DNA from: Pseudomonas viridiflava
Lineage (GTDB): Bacteria > Pseudomonadota > Gammaproteobacteria > Pseudomonadales > Pseudomonadaceae
Direction of reading: 5' to 3'
NCBI RefSeq assembly: GCF_900583165.1
Contig: NZ_UTKY01000091.1
Span: 124,001 to 188,000 of the forward strand
DNA: 64,000 nt
In this document: positions 1 through 8,367 of the stretch, piece by piece
How the letters are laid out: every line of letters begins with the position of its first letter
Position numbering within the stretch: the stretch's first letter is position 1
Notes under the pieces: model-generated
Databases searched by the model: none
The model's input: the letters and a program-made list of their open reading frames with translations, nothing else
Told to the model about the DNA's origin: nothing
Position numbers and translations under genes: made by a program

Positions 1-2
1 GC

Positions 3-167
3 CTGGCCTTTTTGATCGGCCCCGAAGGTGGGTTGACGGATAGCGAAGTCGACACCGCCCAGGCCGCTGGCTACCACGCCGCACGCCTTGGGCCGCGGGT
101 GTTGCGTACCGAGACAGCGCCGGTCGTCGCGTTGGCAGTCGCTCAACAGTTGTGGGGCGATTTCTAA
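3..167 (+). CDS. rsmE: 16S rRNA m3U1498 methyltransferase RsmE, C-terminal end
   Basis: The window opens inside this gene; 54 codons and a stop remain. The visible end contains FLIGPEGGLTDSE, the SPOUT-family S-adenosylmethionine-binding knot motif, then LGPRVLRTETAPVVAL, the second knot element that closes the SAM site, and ends QQLWGDF. RsmE methylates N3 of U1498 in 16S rRNA on the small ribosomal subunit. The 5' part lies outside the window, so length and start cannot be judged. A REPIN begins directly after the stop codon and is the only candidate 3' end structure. Confidence 0.93.
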   Translation: MAFLIGPEGGLTDSEVDTAQAAGYHAARLGPRVLRTETAPVVALAVAQQLWGDF

Positions 168-260
168 AATGTGGGAGGGGGCTTGCCCCCGATTGCGGTA
201 TGTCAGCAAAAAATAGGTGTCTGACACACTGCTATCGGGGGCAAGCCCCCTCCCACATTT
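168..260. repeat. REPIN (group A), after rsmE
   Basis: Two inverted copies of the REP core GGGAGGGGGCTTGCCCCC flank a spacer of about 45 bases. The outer arms read AATGTGGGAG and CTCCCACATT. It lies between the convergent rsmE and substrate-binding-protein genes and touches the rsmE stop codon, so it could end transcription on both sides. Confidence 0.93.
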
Positions 261-279
261 AGGTTGGGTTATCAGGCCA

Positions 280-1182
280 TTACTCCACCGGGTCACTGAC
301 AGGCTTGGCAATAATCGCCTTCAATTCACTGGTCATCGGGAACTCCAGGTTCAAGCCCTTCGGCGGGATTGGCTGTTCAAACCAGCGCTGGTAAATCCCG
401 TTGATCTCGCCGCTGCTGTACAGCTCGCCGAGGGTCTCGTTGACCAGTGCCAGAAACTGCGGGTCGCCCTTACGCAGCATGCAGCTGTAGATTTCCCGCG
501 ACTGCTCTTTGCCGACCACCACCCACTTGTGCGGGTCTTTGGCTTTGGCGCGCTCGCCGTAGAGCAGCGCGTCGTCCATATAGAACGCGGCTGCGCGGCC
601 GGTTTCAAGCATCTTGAACGCCTCGCCGTGGTCCTTGGCGCTGATCACAAACATATTGGCCTTGTGCTCGGCGTTGTAGCGCTTGAGGAAACGCTCGTTG
701 GTGGTACCGGCGGTGGTCACCACGTTCTTGCCGGTCAAGTCGGCGAAGCCTTGGATGCCACTGTTCTTGGCCGTCAGCAACTGGCCCTTGACGTAGATAA
801 ACCCGTAGGAAAACGCCACCTGCTTTTGCCGCTCAGCTGTCACTCCGGTGGAGCCGCACTCCAGATCGACGGTACCGTTCTGCACCAAGGGGATACGGGT
901 CTGGGAGGTTACCAGGTTGTATTTCACCTTAAGGTCGGCCACCCCGGTTTTCTGCTGGATGCGCTCGACGATCTTGCTCGCCAGGTCTACCGAATAACCC
1001 ATAGGCTTGCCGCTGTGATCCCCCACATAGGAAAACGGCACCGACGCATCGCGATAACCCAGCGTAATGGACTTGGAACTGGCGATCTTGGCCAGTGCGC
1101 CGCTCAGCGGGGGTTCGTTTGCATACGCCTGTGCACTCAACAGAAGCCCCAGGGTGCAGCCGGTCAACAGGATTTTTTTCAT
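280..1182 (-). CDS. Amino-acid ABC transporter periplasmic binding protein
   Basis: A 300-residue protein of the family 3 solute-binding class (GltI/HisJ type). It starts with a signal peptide (MKKILLTGCTLGLLLSAQAYA, cleavage after AYA). The binding domain follows, with YSVDLASKIVERI and the family hallmark VDLECGSTGVTAERQ near the middle. The start is the ATG at 1182, preceded by GGAGA; an upstream in-frame start would add residues in front of the signal peptide. It is the last gene after a DadA-like enzyme and RidA on the same strand. No permease or ATPase gene is nearby, so it must borrow a membrane complex from elsewhere. The ligand cannot be read from sequence; an amino acid is likely from family and neighbours. 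Confidence 0.88.
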   Translation of the reverse strand: MKKILLTGCTLGLLLSAQAYANEPPLSGALAKIASSKSITLGYRDASVPFSYVGDHSGKPMGYSVDLASKIVERIQQKTGVADLKVKYNLVTSQTRIPLVQNGTVDLECGSTGVTAERQKQVAFSYGFIYVKGQLLTAKNSGIQGFADLTGKNVVTTAGTTNERFLKRYNAEHKANMFVISAKDHGEAFKMLETGRAAAFYMDDALLYGERAKAKDPHKWVVVGKEQSREIYSCMLRKGDPQFLALVNETLGELYSSGEINGIYQRWFEQPIPPKGLNLEFPMTSELKAIIAKPVSDPVE

Positions 1183-1207
1183 TGTTGTTCTCCGTTGGTC
1201 TTTGAGT

Positions 1208-1558
1208 TTATTTACGTACGGCAATCACGCTGATTTCCACCAGCACACTGGGCCGCGCCAGCTCCGCTTGAAGGGTGGTACGCGTCGGCGCCATGCCCGG
1301 CGAAAGCCACGCGGACCACACCGCGTTCATCGGTGCAAAACCTTCTTTGATGTCTTTCAGGTAAATCGTCGCATTGAGCAGATGGTCCTTGTCGCTGCCC
1401 GCCTGGGCCAGCAGCCCATCGATCTTGGCTAGCACCTCCTGGGTTTGGGTCGTGACGTCCTGGCCGTCGCCGGGCACTTGGCCGGAAAGAAATACCAGGT
1501 CCTTGAACGTCGCAGCGCCGCAGAGGCGATCATTGCTGCTGATTCGGGTGATGGTCAT
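1208..1558 (-). CDS. RidA family enamine/imine deaminase
   Basis: A 116-residue RidA/YjgF-family protein. RidA proteins hydrolyse reactive enamine or imine intermediates such as 2-aminoacrylate, releasing ammonia and the keto acid. Family features seen are FLSGQVPGDGQDV in the first third, NATIYLKDIKEGF, and the C-terminal segment PTRTTLQAELARPSVLVEI, whose PTRTT arginine is the substrate-carboxylate-binding residue in the family. A second ATG, three codons upstream at 1567, is possible, but AAGGA is well spaced only for the ATG at 1558. It follows the DadA-like gene closely, which fits disposal of imino acids made by that enzyme. Confidence 0.9.
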   Translation of the reverse strand: MTITRISSNDRLCGAATFKDLVFLSGQVPGDGQDVTTQTQEVLAKIDGLLAQAGSDKDHLLNATIYLKDIKEGFAPMNAVWSAWLSPGMAPTRTTLQAELARPSVLVEISVIAVRK

Positions 1559-1569
1559 TGGGTGCATCC

Positions 1570-2793
1570 TTATGCGGCGCGAGGCGTGAGGCCCTGCATA
1601 TCAATGGAAGGAACGTGCTGGCCGATCAGCTCTGCCAACAGCTGGCCGCTGCCGCAGGCCAGGGTAAACCCGAGGGCACCATGGCCCAGGTTCAGCCACA
1701 GGTTGTGATAGACGCTGGCGCCAATCAGCGGCACGCCGGTGGGGGTGGCTGGGCGCATGCCGGCCCATTCCACCGCGTGGGCGTAGTCGCCTGCCATAGG
1801 AAAAGTCTCCAGCGCCTGGCGTTTCATCAGGGCCAGGCGCTTGGGCTCAAGGCCGGCATCGAAGCCGACGATATCGACCATCGCCGCCACCCGCAGTTGC
1901 TCGCCAATGCGGGCGTAGACGATCTTGCGGTCGTAGTCAGTGATGCTCGTATTCGGCGCCTGGTGCTGCGCGCCAATCGGCACGCTGAGGCTGTAGCCCT
2001 TGAGCGGATACAGGGGCAGCGACACGCCCAGCTCGGCGCTGCGGTACCCGGCCGCCAGCACCAGTTGATCAACCGGCATCACCTCGTCGCCCAGTTCGAT
2101 GGCCTGAACTGCGCCCTCAGCGTGCCGAATACCGGTGACCTTGCGACCCCGCATAAAGCGGCAGCGCCCGGAGCCTTCAAGGCGCTCCGCCAAACGTTGG
2201 CAGAAGGCATGGCAATCACCCACTTCCTCATTGGGCGTATAAATCCCGCCGACAAACCCACCACCCGCCAACGCCGGTTCCACGCGTGCGCAATCGTCGG
2301 CCGACAGCACCTGTTGTTGCAGGATATCGGTGACTTTGCTGCGGGCCTGCTCAAAGGAGCTGGCGTTACGGAAGGTCACCAGCTTGCCGTTGCGTCGCCA
2401 GTTGAAACCGTCCAGGTAATCTTCATCGCGCCACTGCTGCAAGGTGTCCTGGCTCAGGGCCGCCAGGCGCAGCAGATGGGCGGCATTGCGCTTATTCACC
2501 GAGCCACGGCAGGCCCCGATGAACGCCGCCATCCAGCGCCATTGCTGAGGGTCCAGACGCGGGCGCAACTTCAAGGGCGATTCACCGCGCAGCAACCAGC
2601 CAATCGCTTGCAGCGGTACTCCGGCATCCGCCAACGGTGCGACATAGCGATAAGACAACTGCCCGCCGTTGGCAAAGCTGGTTTCGCTGCCCAAGCTGCC
2701 ACGTGCCTCGATCACCGTTACCTCATGGCCCGCACGCACCAGCGCATAAGCACTGGCCAGACCGATCACCCCACCGCCGATGATGCACACCAT
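1570..2793 (-). CDS. DadA-like FAD-dependent D-amino acid dehydrogenase
   Basis: A 407-residue flavoprotein of the DAO family, close to the DadA small subunit in length and layout. The N-terminal Rossmann motif is CIIGGGVIGLASAYAL with VTVIEA behind it, and GSETSFANGGQLSY is the DadA signature. The C-terminal FAD segment includes GMRPATPTGVPLIG and NLWLNLGHGALGFTLA. It would oxidise D-amino acids (or another amine) to imino acids at the inner membrane. The start is the ATG at 2793; a TTG nine codons upstream is less likely. It is first of a three-gene minus-strand unit with ridA and a binding protein, and divergent from a LysR gene. The exact substrate is not known; this may be a second, non-housekeeping DadA. 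Confidence 0.87.
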   Translation of the reverse strand: MVCIIGGGVIGLASAYALVRAGHEVTVIEARGSLGSETSFANGGQLSYRYVAPLADAGVPLQAIGWLLRGESPLKLRPRLDPQQWRWMAAFIGACRGSVNKRNAAHLLRLAALSQDTLQQWRDEDYLDGFNWRRNGKLVTFRNASSFEQARSKVTDILQQQVLSADDCARVEPALAGGGFVGGIYTPNEEVGDCHAFCQRLAERLEGSGRCRFMRGRKVTGIRHAEGAVQAIELGDEVMPVDQLVLAAGYRSAELGVSLPLYPLKGYSLSVPIGAQHQAPNTSITDYDRKIVYARIGEQLRVAAMVDIVGFDAGLEPKRLALMKRQALETFPMAGDYAHAVEWAGMRPATPTGVPLIGASVYHNLWLNLGHGALGFTLACGSGQLLAELIGQHVPSIDMQGLTPRAA

Positions 2794-2904
2794 CCCCGCC
2801 ACCCTTCGTCGTTCAATCAAGAGACCTCAAGCCTAGGGGCAGGTGACAGGCCGCTGACAATGAATAAAGATGGGTCACCTATAAACAAAGGTTATGGACT
2901 TGCC

Positions 2905-3807
2905 ATGCGCCTGCGTCATATCGAAATCTTCCAGGCCATCCGTCAGACGGGCTCTGTCAGCGCGGCTGCACAGTTGCTGCATGTCTCGCAGCCTGCGGTG
3001 ACCAAGGTGTTGCAACACGCCGAATTGCAGCTGGGCTTCCCGTTGTTTCTGCGGGTGCGCGGCAAATTGCAGCCCACCCCGGAAGCCCTGGCACTGGAAA
3101 GCGAAGTCGAAAAAGTCACCGAGAGCCTGCAAGGGGTAAGGCGCCTGGCCAAAAGCCTGCGCCGTGAACCAGGCCAGAGCGTGCGCATCGGTGCGATCCC
3201 GGCCCTGGCCCTGTCGTTGCTGCCGCCGGCGATTCTGGAGTGGAAGCGCGACTACCCGGACATGGCCTGCGAACTGTCCAGCGACCATAGTCGCGAGTTG
3301 GTGCAGAAGTTGTTGATGCGCGAGATTGACCTGGCGTTGACGCTCAATTTCTCCGGGCATCCGGGGTTGACCACACAGGTGTTGGCCCACGGCGTGCTGG
3401 TGGCGTTGGCCTCGAAGGGATACTGGCCTGAGTCGGAGTTGAGCAGGCCGTTAGCCCTCAGCGAGCTGGCAGGCGCGCCGTTGATTGGCTTGTCGAGTGC
3501 CGACCCCTTGGCAGCCAAACTCGACAGCTACCTGGAAAACGTCGACCCACCGCCCCGGGTGACGATCAGTGTGCAGACCTACTCCCTGGCCCGGGCGATG
3601 GTGGAATCCGGCGCCGGCCTGACGGTGATCGACCCCTTCACCGCCCTCGGTGCCTCAACGGCCTCCACCCACATCCGCCCGCTCACCCCGCCGCTGCCGA
3701 TTACCCTGTACGCCCTGACCCGTGCGGATGAGCCACCGCCGCATATGTTGGCGAAGTTGCTGGAGATTTTCGGGCAGCGTGCCCAGGCGCTACTGGAACG
3801 CCTGTAA
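2905..3807 (+). CDS. LysR family regulator, divergent from the dadA-like unit
   Basis: A 300-residue LysR-type regulator. The winged helix-turn-helix is at the start: MRLRHIEIFQAIRQTGSVS then AAAQLLHVSQPAVTKVLQHAE. The effector-binding domain runs from about residue 90 (VRIGAIPALALSLLPPAILE) to the end. The chosen ATG at 2905 puts the DNA-binding domain at the N-terminus, as usual; the long open frame upstream is a shadow of the dadA-like gene. The 111 bases separating it from the divergent dadA-like start would hold both promoters, so the dadA-ridA-binding protein unit is the probable target. The effector is unknown, plausibly an amino acid. Confidence 0.88.
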   Translation: MRLRHIEIFQAIRQTGSVSAAAQLLHVSQPAVTKVLQHAELQLGFPLFLRVRGKLQPTPEALALESEVEKVTESLQGVRRLAKSLRREPGQSVRIGAIPALALSLLPPAILEWKRDYPDMACELSSDHSRELVQKLLMREIDLALTLNFSGHPGLTTQVLAHGVLVALASKGYWPESELSRPLALSELAGAPLIGLSSADPLAAKLDSYLENVDPPPRVTISVQTYSLARAMVESGAGLTVIDPFTALGASTASTHIRPLTPPLPITLYALTRADEPPPHMLAKLLEIFGQRAQALLERL

Positions 3808-3835
3808 GCACAGATTTTTGAACCCAATGAAGATC

Positions 3836-3930
3836 AAATGTGGGAGGGGGCTTGCCCCCGATAGCGGTGTTTCAGTCACTGATTAGTTGACTGACACTCC
3901 CTCATCGGGGGCAAGCCCCCTCCCACATTT
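3836..3930. repeat. REPIN (group A), between LysR and hemolysin III genes
   Basis: Inverted REP cores GGGAGGGGGCTTGCCCCC and its complement sit about 40 bases apart, with arms AAATGTGGG and CCCACATTT. It lies between the convergent LysR gene (+) and hemolysin III-like gene (-). Confidence 0.93.
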
Positions 3931-3947
3931 TTCAACTGCATTGTCTG

Positions 3948-4565
3948 TTAGAGCACGTAGTGCATGATCGCTACGAAGTGCAGCAAACTGCCGCCAATCA
4001 CGAACAAATGCCAGATCCCGTGGGAATGCCGCAGGCGATCTTCCAGGGCAAAGAAGATGATACCTACCGTATAAAGCACCCCACCCGCCGCCAACCAGGT
4101 AAACCCCGCCGTCCCCAACGCTGCAATCAGCGGCTTGACCGCCACCAGCACGATCCAGCCCATCACCGCGTAGATCACGATCGACAGGATGCGCGCTTCG
4201 GAACGCGGTTTGATTTCCTGCAAGATGCCGATCACCGCCAGCCCCCACACAATCCCAAACAGCGTCCAGCCCCACGGCCCCCGCAGGGTCACCAGGCAAA
4301 ACGGTGTATAGCTGCCGGCGATCAACAGATAGATCGAAAAGTGATCAACCTTTTGCATGATCTCTTTTCGCCGCCCCTGCACGCTGTGGTACACGGTGGA
4401 CGCGCTGTACAGCACCATCAGCGTAAAGCCATAAATCGCCACGCTGACGATCTTCCAGGGGCTGCCATCCAGGCTTGCCACCACCAACATCCACACGGCG
4501 CCAATACACGCCGCGACTGCACCGAGCAAATGGCTCCAGGCGTTGAATCGTTCCCCGTGGTACAT
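3948..4565 (-). CDS. Hemolysin III / PAQR family membrane protein (TrhA-like)
   Basis: A 205-residue inner-membrane protein of the hemolysin III (PAQR-like, YqfA/TrhA) family. It begins ERFNAWSHLLGAVAACIG and has about seven hydrophobic segments. The family's probable metal ligands are in place: the serine/histidine of SASTVYHSVQ, then KVDHFSIYLLIAGSYTPF, and HSHGIWHLFVIGGSLLHF near the end. The name is historical; E. coli TrhA is linked to membrane energetics rather than haemolysis. The ATG at 4565 has AGGAG at proper spacing, and the 38 upstream codons of the open frame are not needed. It is divergent from mdcR but has no clear functional tie to malonate use. Confidence 0.88.
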   Translation of the reverse strand: MYHGERFNAWSHLLGAVAACIGAVWMLVVASLDGSPWKIVSVAIYGFTLMVLYSASTVYHSVQGRRKEIMQKVDHFSIYLLIAGSYTPFCLVTLRGPWGWTLFGIVWGLAVIGILQEIKPRSEARILSIVIYAVMGWIVLVAVKPLIAALGTAGFTWLAAGGVLYTVGIIFFALEDRLRHSHGIWHLFVIGGSLLHFVAIMHYVL

Positions 4566-4708
4566 CGTTGATCGAACTCCTGTATCAGATATGGGTGGCT
4601 TGCAAGCGTCCAGCCTTGCGCATAAGAGTGCAAGCGCCGTATGACGTTCCGAGGACGCGCAGCGGTTTTGCGGGCACAATCGAGCGTATTCGAATAAGAG
4701 CCACGGCC

Positions 4709-5623
4709 ATGCTGATCGACGAAGAATTCACCCTCAAGAAGCTGGAAATCTTCCTGGCGTTCATGCGCACCGGCAACCTGGCCCGCGCCGCCGCCGAGCT
4801 GCAAACCAGCAACGTCAGCGTGCACCGCGCCATTCACTCCCTGGAAAACGCCCTGCGCTGCCCACTGTTCAAACACGAAGGACGCAACCTCACGCCGCTG
4901 GAAAGTGCCTACGTGCTGGAAGAACGCGCGCAAAAACTGGTGGCCGACGTCGTCGACAGCGTGCGCCTCACCCGCGAAGCCGCCGGGTTCTCGGCAGAGC
5001 GCTTCAAACTGGGCTCGCTGTATTCGCTCACGGTCAAGACCGTGCCGCAGCTGATCATGGGCCTGAAAATCAGGCGCAGTGAACTCAATATCGACCTGAT
5101 CCTGGGCTCCAACTTCGACCTGCTCTACAAGCTCAAGAACATGGAAGTGGACGCGATCCTCATCTCCCTCGACGAACACGCCAACGACCCCGACTGCGAG
5201 CAGATCGCGCTGTTTTCAGATGACATCTTCCTTGCCACCCCGGCCGAATCACCCTTCGACCGCGAACAGCAAATTGACCTGGCGGCTGTGCGCGACGCGA
5301 CCTTCATCACCCTCACCCAGGGCTTCGCCACCCACCAGGATGGCAACCGTGTGTTCAAGCAGGCGGGGTTCGAGCCGAAGGTGGCGATGCAGGTCAATGA
5401 CATCTTCACCCTGCTGAGCATGGTCAGTTCAGGGGTGGGTTATGCGCTGCTGCCGGGGCGGATTGCGGCGGTGTATGAGAACCGTGTGAAGCTGATACCG
5501 CTGCAACCCAAGTATCGGTTGCAGCAGCAGATTGGGGTGGTGTTTCTGAAGGCCAAGGAGCGTGATCCAAACCTGCTGGCCTTGCTGGCAGAGTGCCGGA
5601 TGTATGCCAATCGGCAGGCTTGA
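4709..5623 (+). CDS. mdcR: LysR family malonate utilisation regulator MdcR
   Basis: A 304-residue LysR regulator. The HTH lies in KKLEIFLAFMRTGNLARAAA followed by LQTSNVSVHRAIHSLE, the unusual NVSVHRAIHSLENALRCPLF version seen in MdcR/MadR proteins. The effector domain spans roughly residues 95-300. The start is the ATG at 4709, after AAGAG. It converges with the madM end of the malonate decarboxylase operon, the usual place of mdcR in pseudomonads. MdcR activates mdc transcription when malonate is present; its site should lie in front of mdcA (12767-12905), more than 7 kb away, and perhaps also at its own promoter. Confidence 0.9.
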   Translation: MLIDEEFTLKKLEIFLAFMRTGNLARAAAELQTSNVSVHRAIHSLENALRCPLFKHEGRNLTPLESAYVLEERAQKLVADVVDSVRLTREAAGFSAERFKLGSLYSLTVKTVPQLIMGLKIRRSELNIDLILGSNFDLLYKLKNMEVDAILISLDEHANDPDCEQIALFSDDIFLATPAESPFDREQQIDLAAVRDATFITLTQGFATHQDGNRVFKQAGFEPKVAMQVNDIFTLLSMVSSGVGYALLPGRIAAVYENRVKLIPLQPKYRLQQQIGVVFLKAKERDPNLLALLAECRMYANRQA

Positions 5624-5651
5624 TCGTTCCCACGTTCTGCGCAGGAACGAT
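5623..5651. terminator. Inverted repeat between mdcR and madM, candidate bidirectional terminator
   Basis: Perfect eight-base arms ATCGTTCC and GGAACGAT surround a 13-base loop, directly after the mdcR stop codon and just before the madM stop on the other strand. No T-tract is present. The sequence resembles a common Pseudomonas intergenic repeat (GATCGTTCCCACG...), so it may be a repeat element that also ends transcription from both sides. Confidence 0.5.
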
Positions 5652-5654
5652 GGG

Positions 5655-6419
5655 TCAACCCACCAAACCCCGCATGATCAGAAACAGCAACGACGGCCCC
5701 AGCAAACATCCCAGTGCCGTGTAAAACGCAGCGGTCAGGCAACCGTACGGCACCAGTTTCGGGTCAGTCGCCGCCAACCCGCCAGCCACACCGCTGGACG
5801 TGCCCATGAGACCGCCGAATATGACCGCACTGCGAGGGTTGTTAAGGCCAATCAACGGAGCAACGAACGGCGTCATCACCATCACCAAAATGGCCTTGAT
5901 CAACCCGGCTGCAATTGACAGCGCCATGACTTCGGAACTGGCGCCAATCGCCGCGCCAGTCACCGGGCCGACGATGTAGGTGACGGCACCGGCACCTATG
6001 GTGGTCAAGCTGACGGCATCGGTGTATCCGAACGCCATGGCCACGCCGACGCCTGCGATAAACGATGACCCGACGCCGACAAACAACGCCAAGACGCCGA
6101 CGTAGCCTGCCCGTTTGAGTTCATCGACGCTCACGCCAAACGCCGTGGCAACAATGGCAAAGTCCCGCAGCATCGCCCCGCCCAACAGGCCAATGCCCGA
6201 CAACAACGGAATATCCACCACGCCCTTGGCACCACCGGTAAAAGCGCCGCCGACATAGGACAGCACCAGCCCCAGCAAGATGGCGATGGCTGAACCGTGC
6301 AAACGGCCTTTGGTGAACGTATCGGAGATCCAGTAGGAAACCCACATCGTCAAGCCGATCACTGCAAAACCGCTGATCAAACCGTAGCCGGTGATCACTT
6401 TCATCATCGATTCGTACAT
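5655..6419 (-). CDS. madM: Malonate carrier subunit MadM
   Basis: A 254-residue, very hydrophobic membrane protein, about eight membrane segments. It is the large subunit of the MadLM malonate:Na+ symporter. Glycine-rich helices such as GLVLSYVGGAFTGGAKGV, PLLSGIGLLGGAMLRDFAI and GGLMGTSSGVAGGLAATDPKL match the family. The start is the ATG at 6419, four bases after the madL stop; no strong ribosome binding site is visible, so it is probably translated by coupling to madL. It is the last gene of the mdc operon, which starts at mdcA 6 kb upstream, and supplies substrate to the decarboxylase. Confidence 0.92.
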   Translation of the reverse strand: MYESMMKVITGYGLISGFAVIGLTMWVSYWISDTFTKGRLHGSAIAILLGLVLSYVGGAFTGGAKGVVDIPLLSGIGLLGGAMLRDFAIVATAFGVSVDELKRAGYVGVLALFVGVGSSFIAGVGVAMAFGYTDAVSLTTIGAGAVTYIVGPVTGAAIGASSEVMALSIAAGLIKAILVMVMTPFVAPLIGLNNPRSAVIFGGLMGTSSGVAGGLAATDPKLVPYGCLTAAFYTALGCLLGPSLLFLIMRGLVG

Positions 6420-6423
6420 AGGA

Positions 6424-6816
6424 TCACCCGGCTTCTTTGGTAGGGACAATCGCACTCGGCTCATGATTGCCGATGCGTACCAGCACCGGAACCAGGGCAA
6501 AGCCCAGTACCACCGCCAAAGTTCCCGCCAGGATAGCCATGGGGCCGCCGCTGATGGCGCCGTAGACGTTCTGCTGGGCGGCCATGGCCACTACGATCGG
6601 AATATAAATCGCTGCCCAAAAACTCACGCCTTGTTCCGACTTGCCGGTAAACAATCCACGTTTGCTCAGGTAACTGCCGAGCCCGATCAATAACAACATG
6701 GCGATCCCTACCCCACCAACGTTGGCCGGAATCCCCATCCATCTGCCCAACAGCTCACCGACAAACAAGCCGGCCAAGGTACAGAACGCCAAAAACGCCA
6801 CGCCATAGATAATCAT
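6424..6816 (-). CDS. madL: Malonate carrier subunit MadL
   Basis: A 130-residue membrane protein with about four hydrophobic segments: MIIYGVAFLAFCTLAGLFVG, the GGVGIAMLLLIGLGSYL helix, AAIYIPIVVAMAAQQNVYGA and ILAGTLAVVLGFALVPVL. This is the small subunit that pairs with MadM to import malonate with sodium ions. The start is the ATG at 6816, with GAGGA eight bases upstream; a TTG five codons earlier overlaps this binding site and is rejected. It follows mdcH after a gap of about 70 bases. Confidence 0.92.
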   Translation of the reverse strand: MIIYGVAFLAFCTLAGLFVGELLGRWMGIPANVGGVGIAMLLLIGLGSYLSKRGLFTGKSEQGVSFWAAIYIPIVVAMAAQQNVYGAISGGPMAILAGTLAVVLGFALVPVLVRIGNHEPSAIVPTKEAG

Positions 6817-6883
6817 TGTTGTTGTCCTCAAAGTGCTCGTTCGAAATTGTTGTTGTTGTGCTTCGAAAGCCTTGGGTGGTGCT

Positions 6884-7783
6884 TTATCGGTGGCGGCGCT
6901 CCTCCTCTTGCAACAGGGCCTGCAGGGTGTCCAGGCGCGCGCCTTCGCAGGCGATCACCGTACCGTGCTCGAAGACGCGACGTGACAGGCCGGTCAGCAC
7001 GGCGCCTGGTGGCAGTTCGATTTGCAGGCGCACGCCGCGCTCGTAGGCGCTTTGCACAGTGCCGCGCCAATCGACGACGCGGCACATGTTGAAGGCCAGG
7101 TCGTCGCGCAGGTGTTCGGGGTTGTGGATAGGTCGCGCACGGGTGCTGCTCAGGTAGGTGATGCGCGGCGCCTTGAGCGCAACAAACGCTTGGGCGAGGG
7201 CCTGGGCCGGTTGCTCAAGCAGCGCACAATGGGACGGCACGCTGACAGCCAGGCGCTTGGCGATGCCGTTGCCCTTGATGCGTTGGGCGACGCGCTTCAT
7301 GGCGACATCACTGCCGGCAATTACGGTCTGGTTGTCAGCGTTGATATTGGCCAGGTACACCGGGGTTTCGGGGCTGTGGATATCGGCCAATAAATTTTCC
7401 ACTGTGGATAACTCGGGGCCGATGAGCGCGGTCATTCCGTAGCCCTGTGGATAAGCGTTTTGCATCAGTTCGCCACGCAGGCTGACGAGTTTTATCGCGT
7501 CGGCAAATTCCAGCGACCCCGCAATGACTGCCGCCGGGTAAGCACCGATGGACAACCCTGCGACGTAGTCCGGTGTGTGTTGCAGCAACCGGGCGTGGGC
7601 CACACCGGCGATCAGCAGGCAGAGTTGAACGGCGCGAGTGCTCGCCAAGGCTTCGGGCGAATCCAATGCGCGTACATCTTCACCCAAGGCATCACTTGCG
7701 TGCTCCAACACCTCGGCCGGCAACGCCTGAAGCATGCCTGGCCGTTGGGCACCCTGCCCTGGGAACACCAGAAGGCTGCTCAT
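6884..7783 (-). CDS. mdcH: Malonate decarboxylase epsilon subunit, malonyl-CoA:ACP transacylase MdcH
   Basis: A 299-residue malonyltransferase of the FabD fold. LVFPGQGAQRPGML is at the start and the nucleophile elbow is GLSIGAYPAAVIAG, with Ser in GLS-I-G near residue 85; SVPSHCALL carries the second catalytic histidine. MdcH charges the holo-MdcC thiol with malonate, which starts the decarboxylation cycle. The ATG at 7783 overlaps the mdcG stop by four bases (ATGA), which settles the start and points to translational coupling. Confidence 0.93.
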   Translation of the reverse strand: MSSLLVFPGQGAQRPGMLQALPAEVLEHASDALGEDVRALDSPEALASTRAVQLCLLIAGVAHARLLQHTPDYVAGLSIGAYPAAVIAGSLEFADAIKLVSLRGELMQNAYPQGYGMTALIGPELSTVENLLADIHSPETPVYLANINADNQTVIAGSDVAMKRVAQRIKGNGIAKRLAVSVPSHCALLEQPAQALAQAFVALKAPRITYLSSTRARPIHNPEHLRDDLAFNMCRVVDWRGTVQSAYERGVRLQIELPPGAVLTGLSRRVFEHGTVIACEGARLDTLQALLQEEERRHR

Positions 7784-8367
7784 GCCACGGCCTGCCAGGG
7801 ATCGATCACCAGGTGCGCGCCCGTGGCGGTTTTCAGCAGCACGCGTCGTGACGTGCCGGCCCACTCGCGCAAGGCGATGGCACCGAAGGGGGTTTGCAGT
7901 TGCAGGTCTACGGTGCACACGGCCTTGTCCAAGCTCGCCAGCAGATCGCGTGCATCCTGCCGATCAAGCGGCGTGGGCGTGCGCAGAATCAAATCCAGAT
8001 CGCTCTTTGCATGCAGCGCTTCAACGCCTGTGGCCAGCTCAAAACCTGCGCTGCCACTGACGCCCCAGTTAAAAGGCGCCAGCACCGGCCGCACCTGATC
8101 GAGTGCCTGCAATGCGGGTAAATCCCGAGCGCCGATAACGTCGCGTAACGCTTCTGGCGCAACTCGCCGTTGCACGGCAGTCATGGGCATAACCGCTGCA
8201 AAGCGCTGCTCGCGCAATTGCCCACGCACGCCAACAGCGACGAAGCCCGGAGCAACGACGGCGCGACGCACGACCACAGCGCCCAACGCACCCACTGCCC
8301 ACGCTGGCGCGTCAGCGGGCAGGTGCGCCGGGGTCATGCCCCAGAGCAAATCGTGGGCGTTCACCAT
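7780..8367 (-). CDS. mdcG: Phosphoribosyl-dephospho-CoA transferase MdcG (holo-ACP synthase)
   Basis: A 195-residue protein of the MdcG family. It transfers the 2'-(5''-phosphoribosyl)-3'-dephospho-CoA group onto the serine of MdcC, forming holo-ACP. The nucleotidyltransferase signature GVSGSAGFELATG followed by HAKSDLDLIL (GS with DxD metal ligands) is clear in the middle. The start ATG at 8367 overlaps the end of mdcE by seven bases; the end overlaps mdcH by four. It is the second of two cofactor-maturation enzymes in this operon, with MdcB. Confidence 0.92.
   Translation of the reverse strand: MVNAHDLLWGMTPAHLPADAPAWAVGALGAVVVRRAVVAPGFVAVGVRGQLREQRFAAVMPMTAVQRRVAPEALRDVIGARDLPALQALDQVRPVLAPFNWGVSGSAGFELATGVEALHAKSDLDLILRTPTPLDRQDARDLLASLDKAVCTVDLQLQTPFGAIALREWAGTSRRVLLKTATGAHLVIDPWQAVA

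Noticed and set aside
1558..2904. Long plus-strand open frame joined to the LysR gene (749 codons in total)
   Set aside because: The part before 2905 is antisense to the dadA-like gene, has no family features, and the LysR helix-turn-helix must be at the N-terminus.
3948..4565. Calling the hemolysin III-like protein a virulence toxin
   Set aside because: The family name is historical; the sequence is a seven-helix PAQR-type membrane protein and nothing around it suggests secretion or haemolysis.
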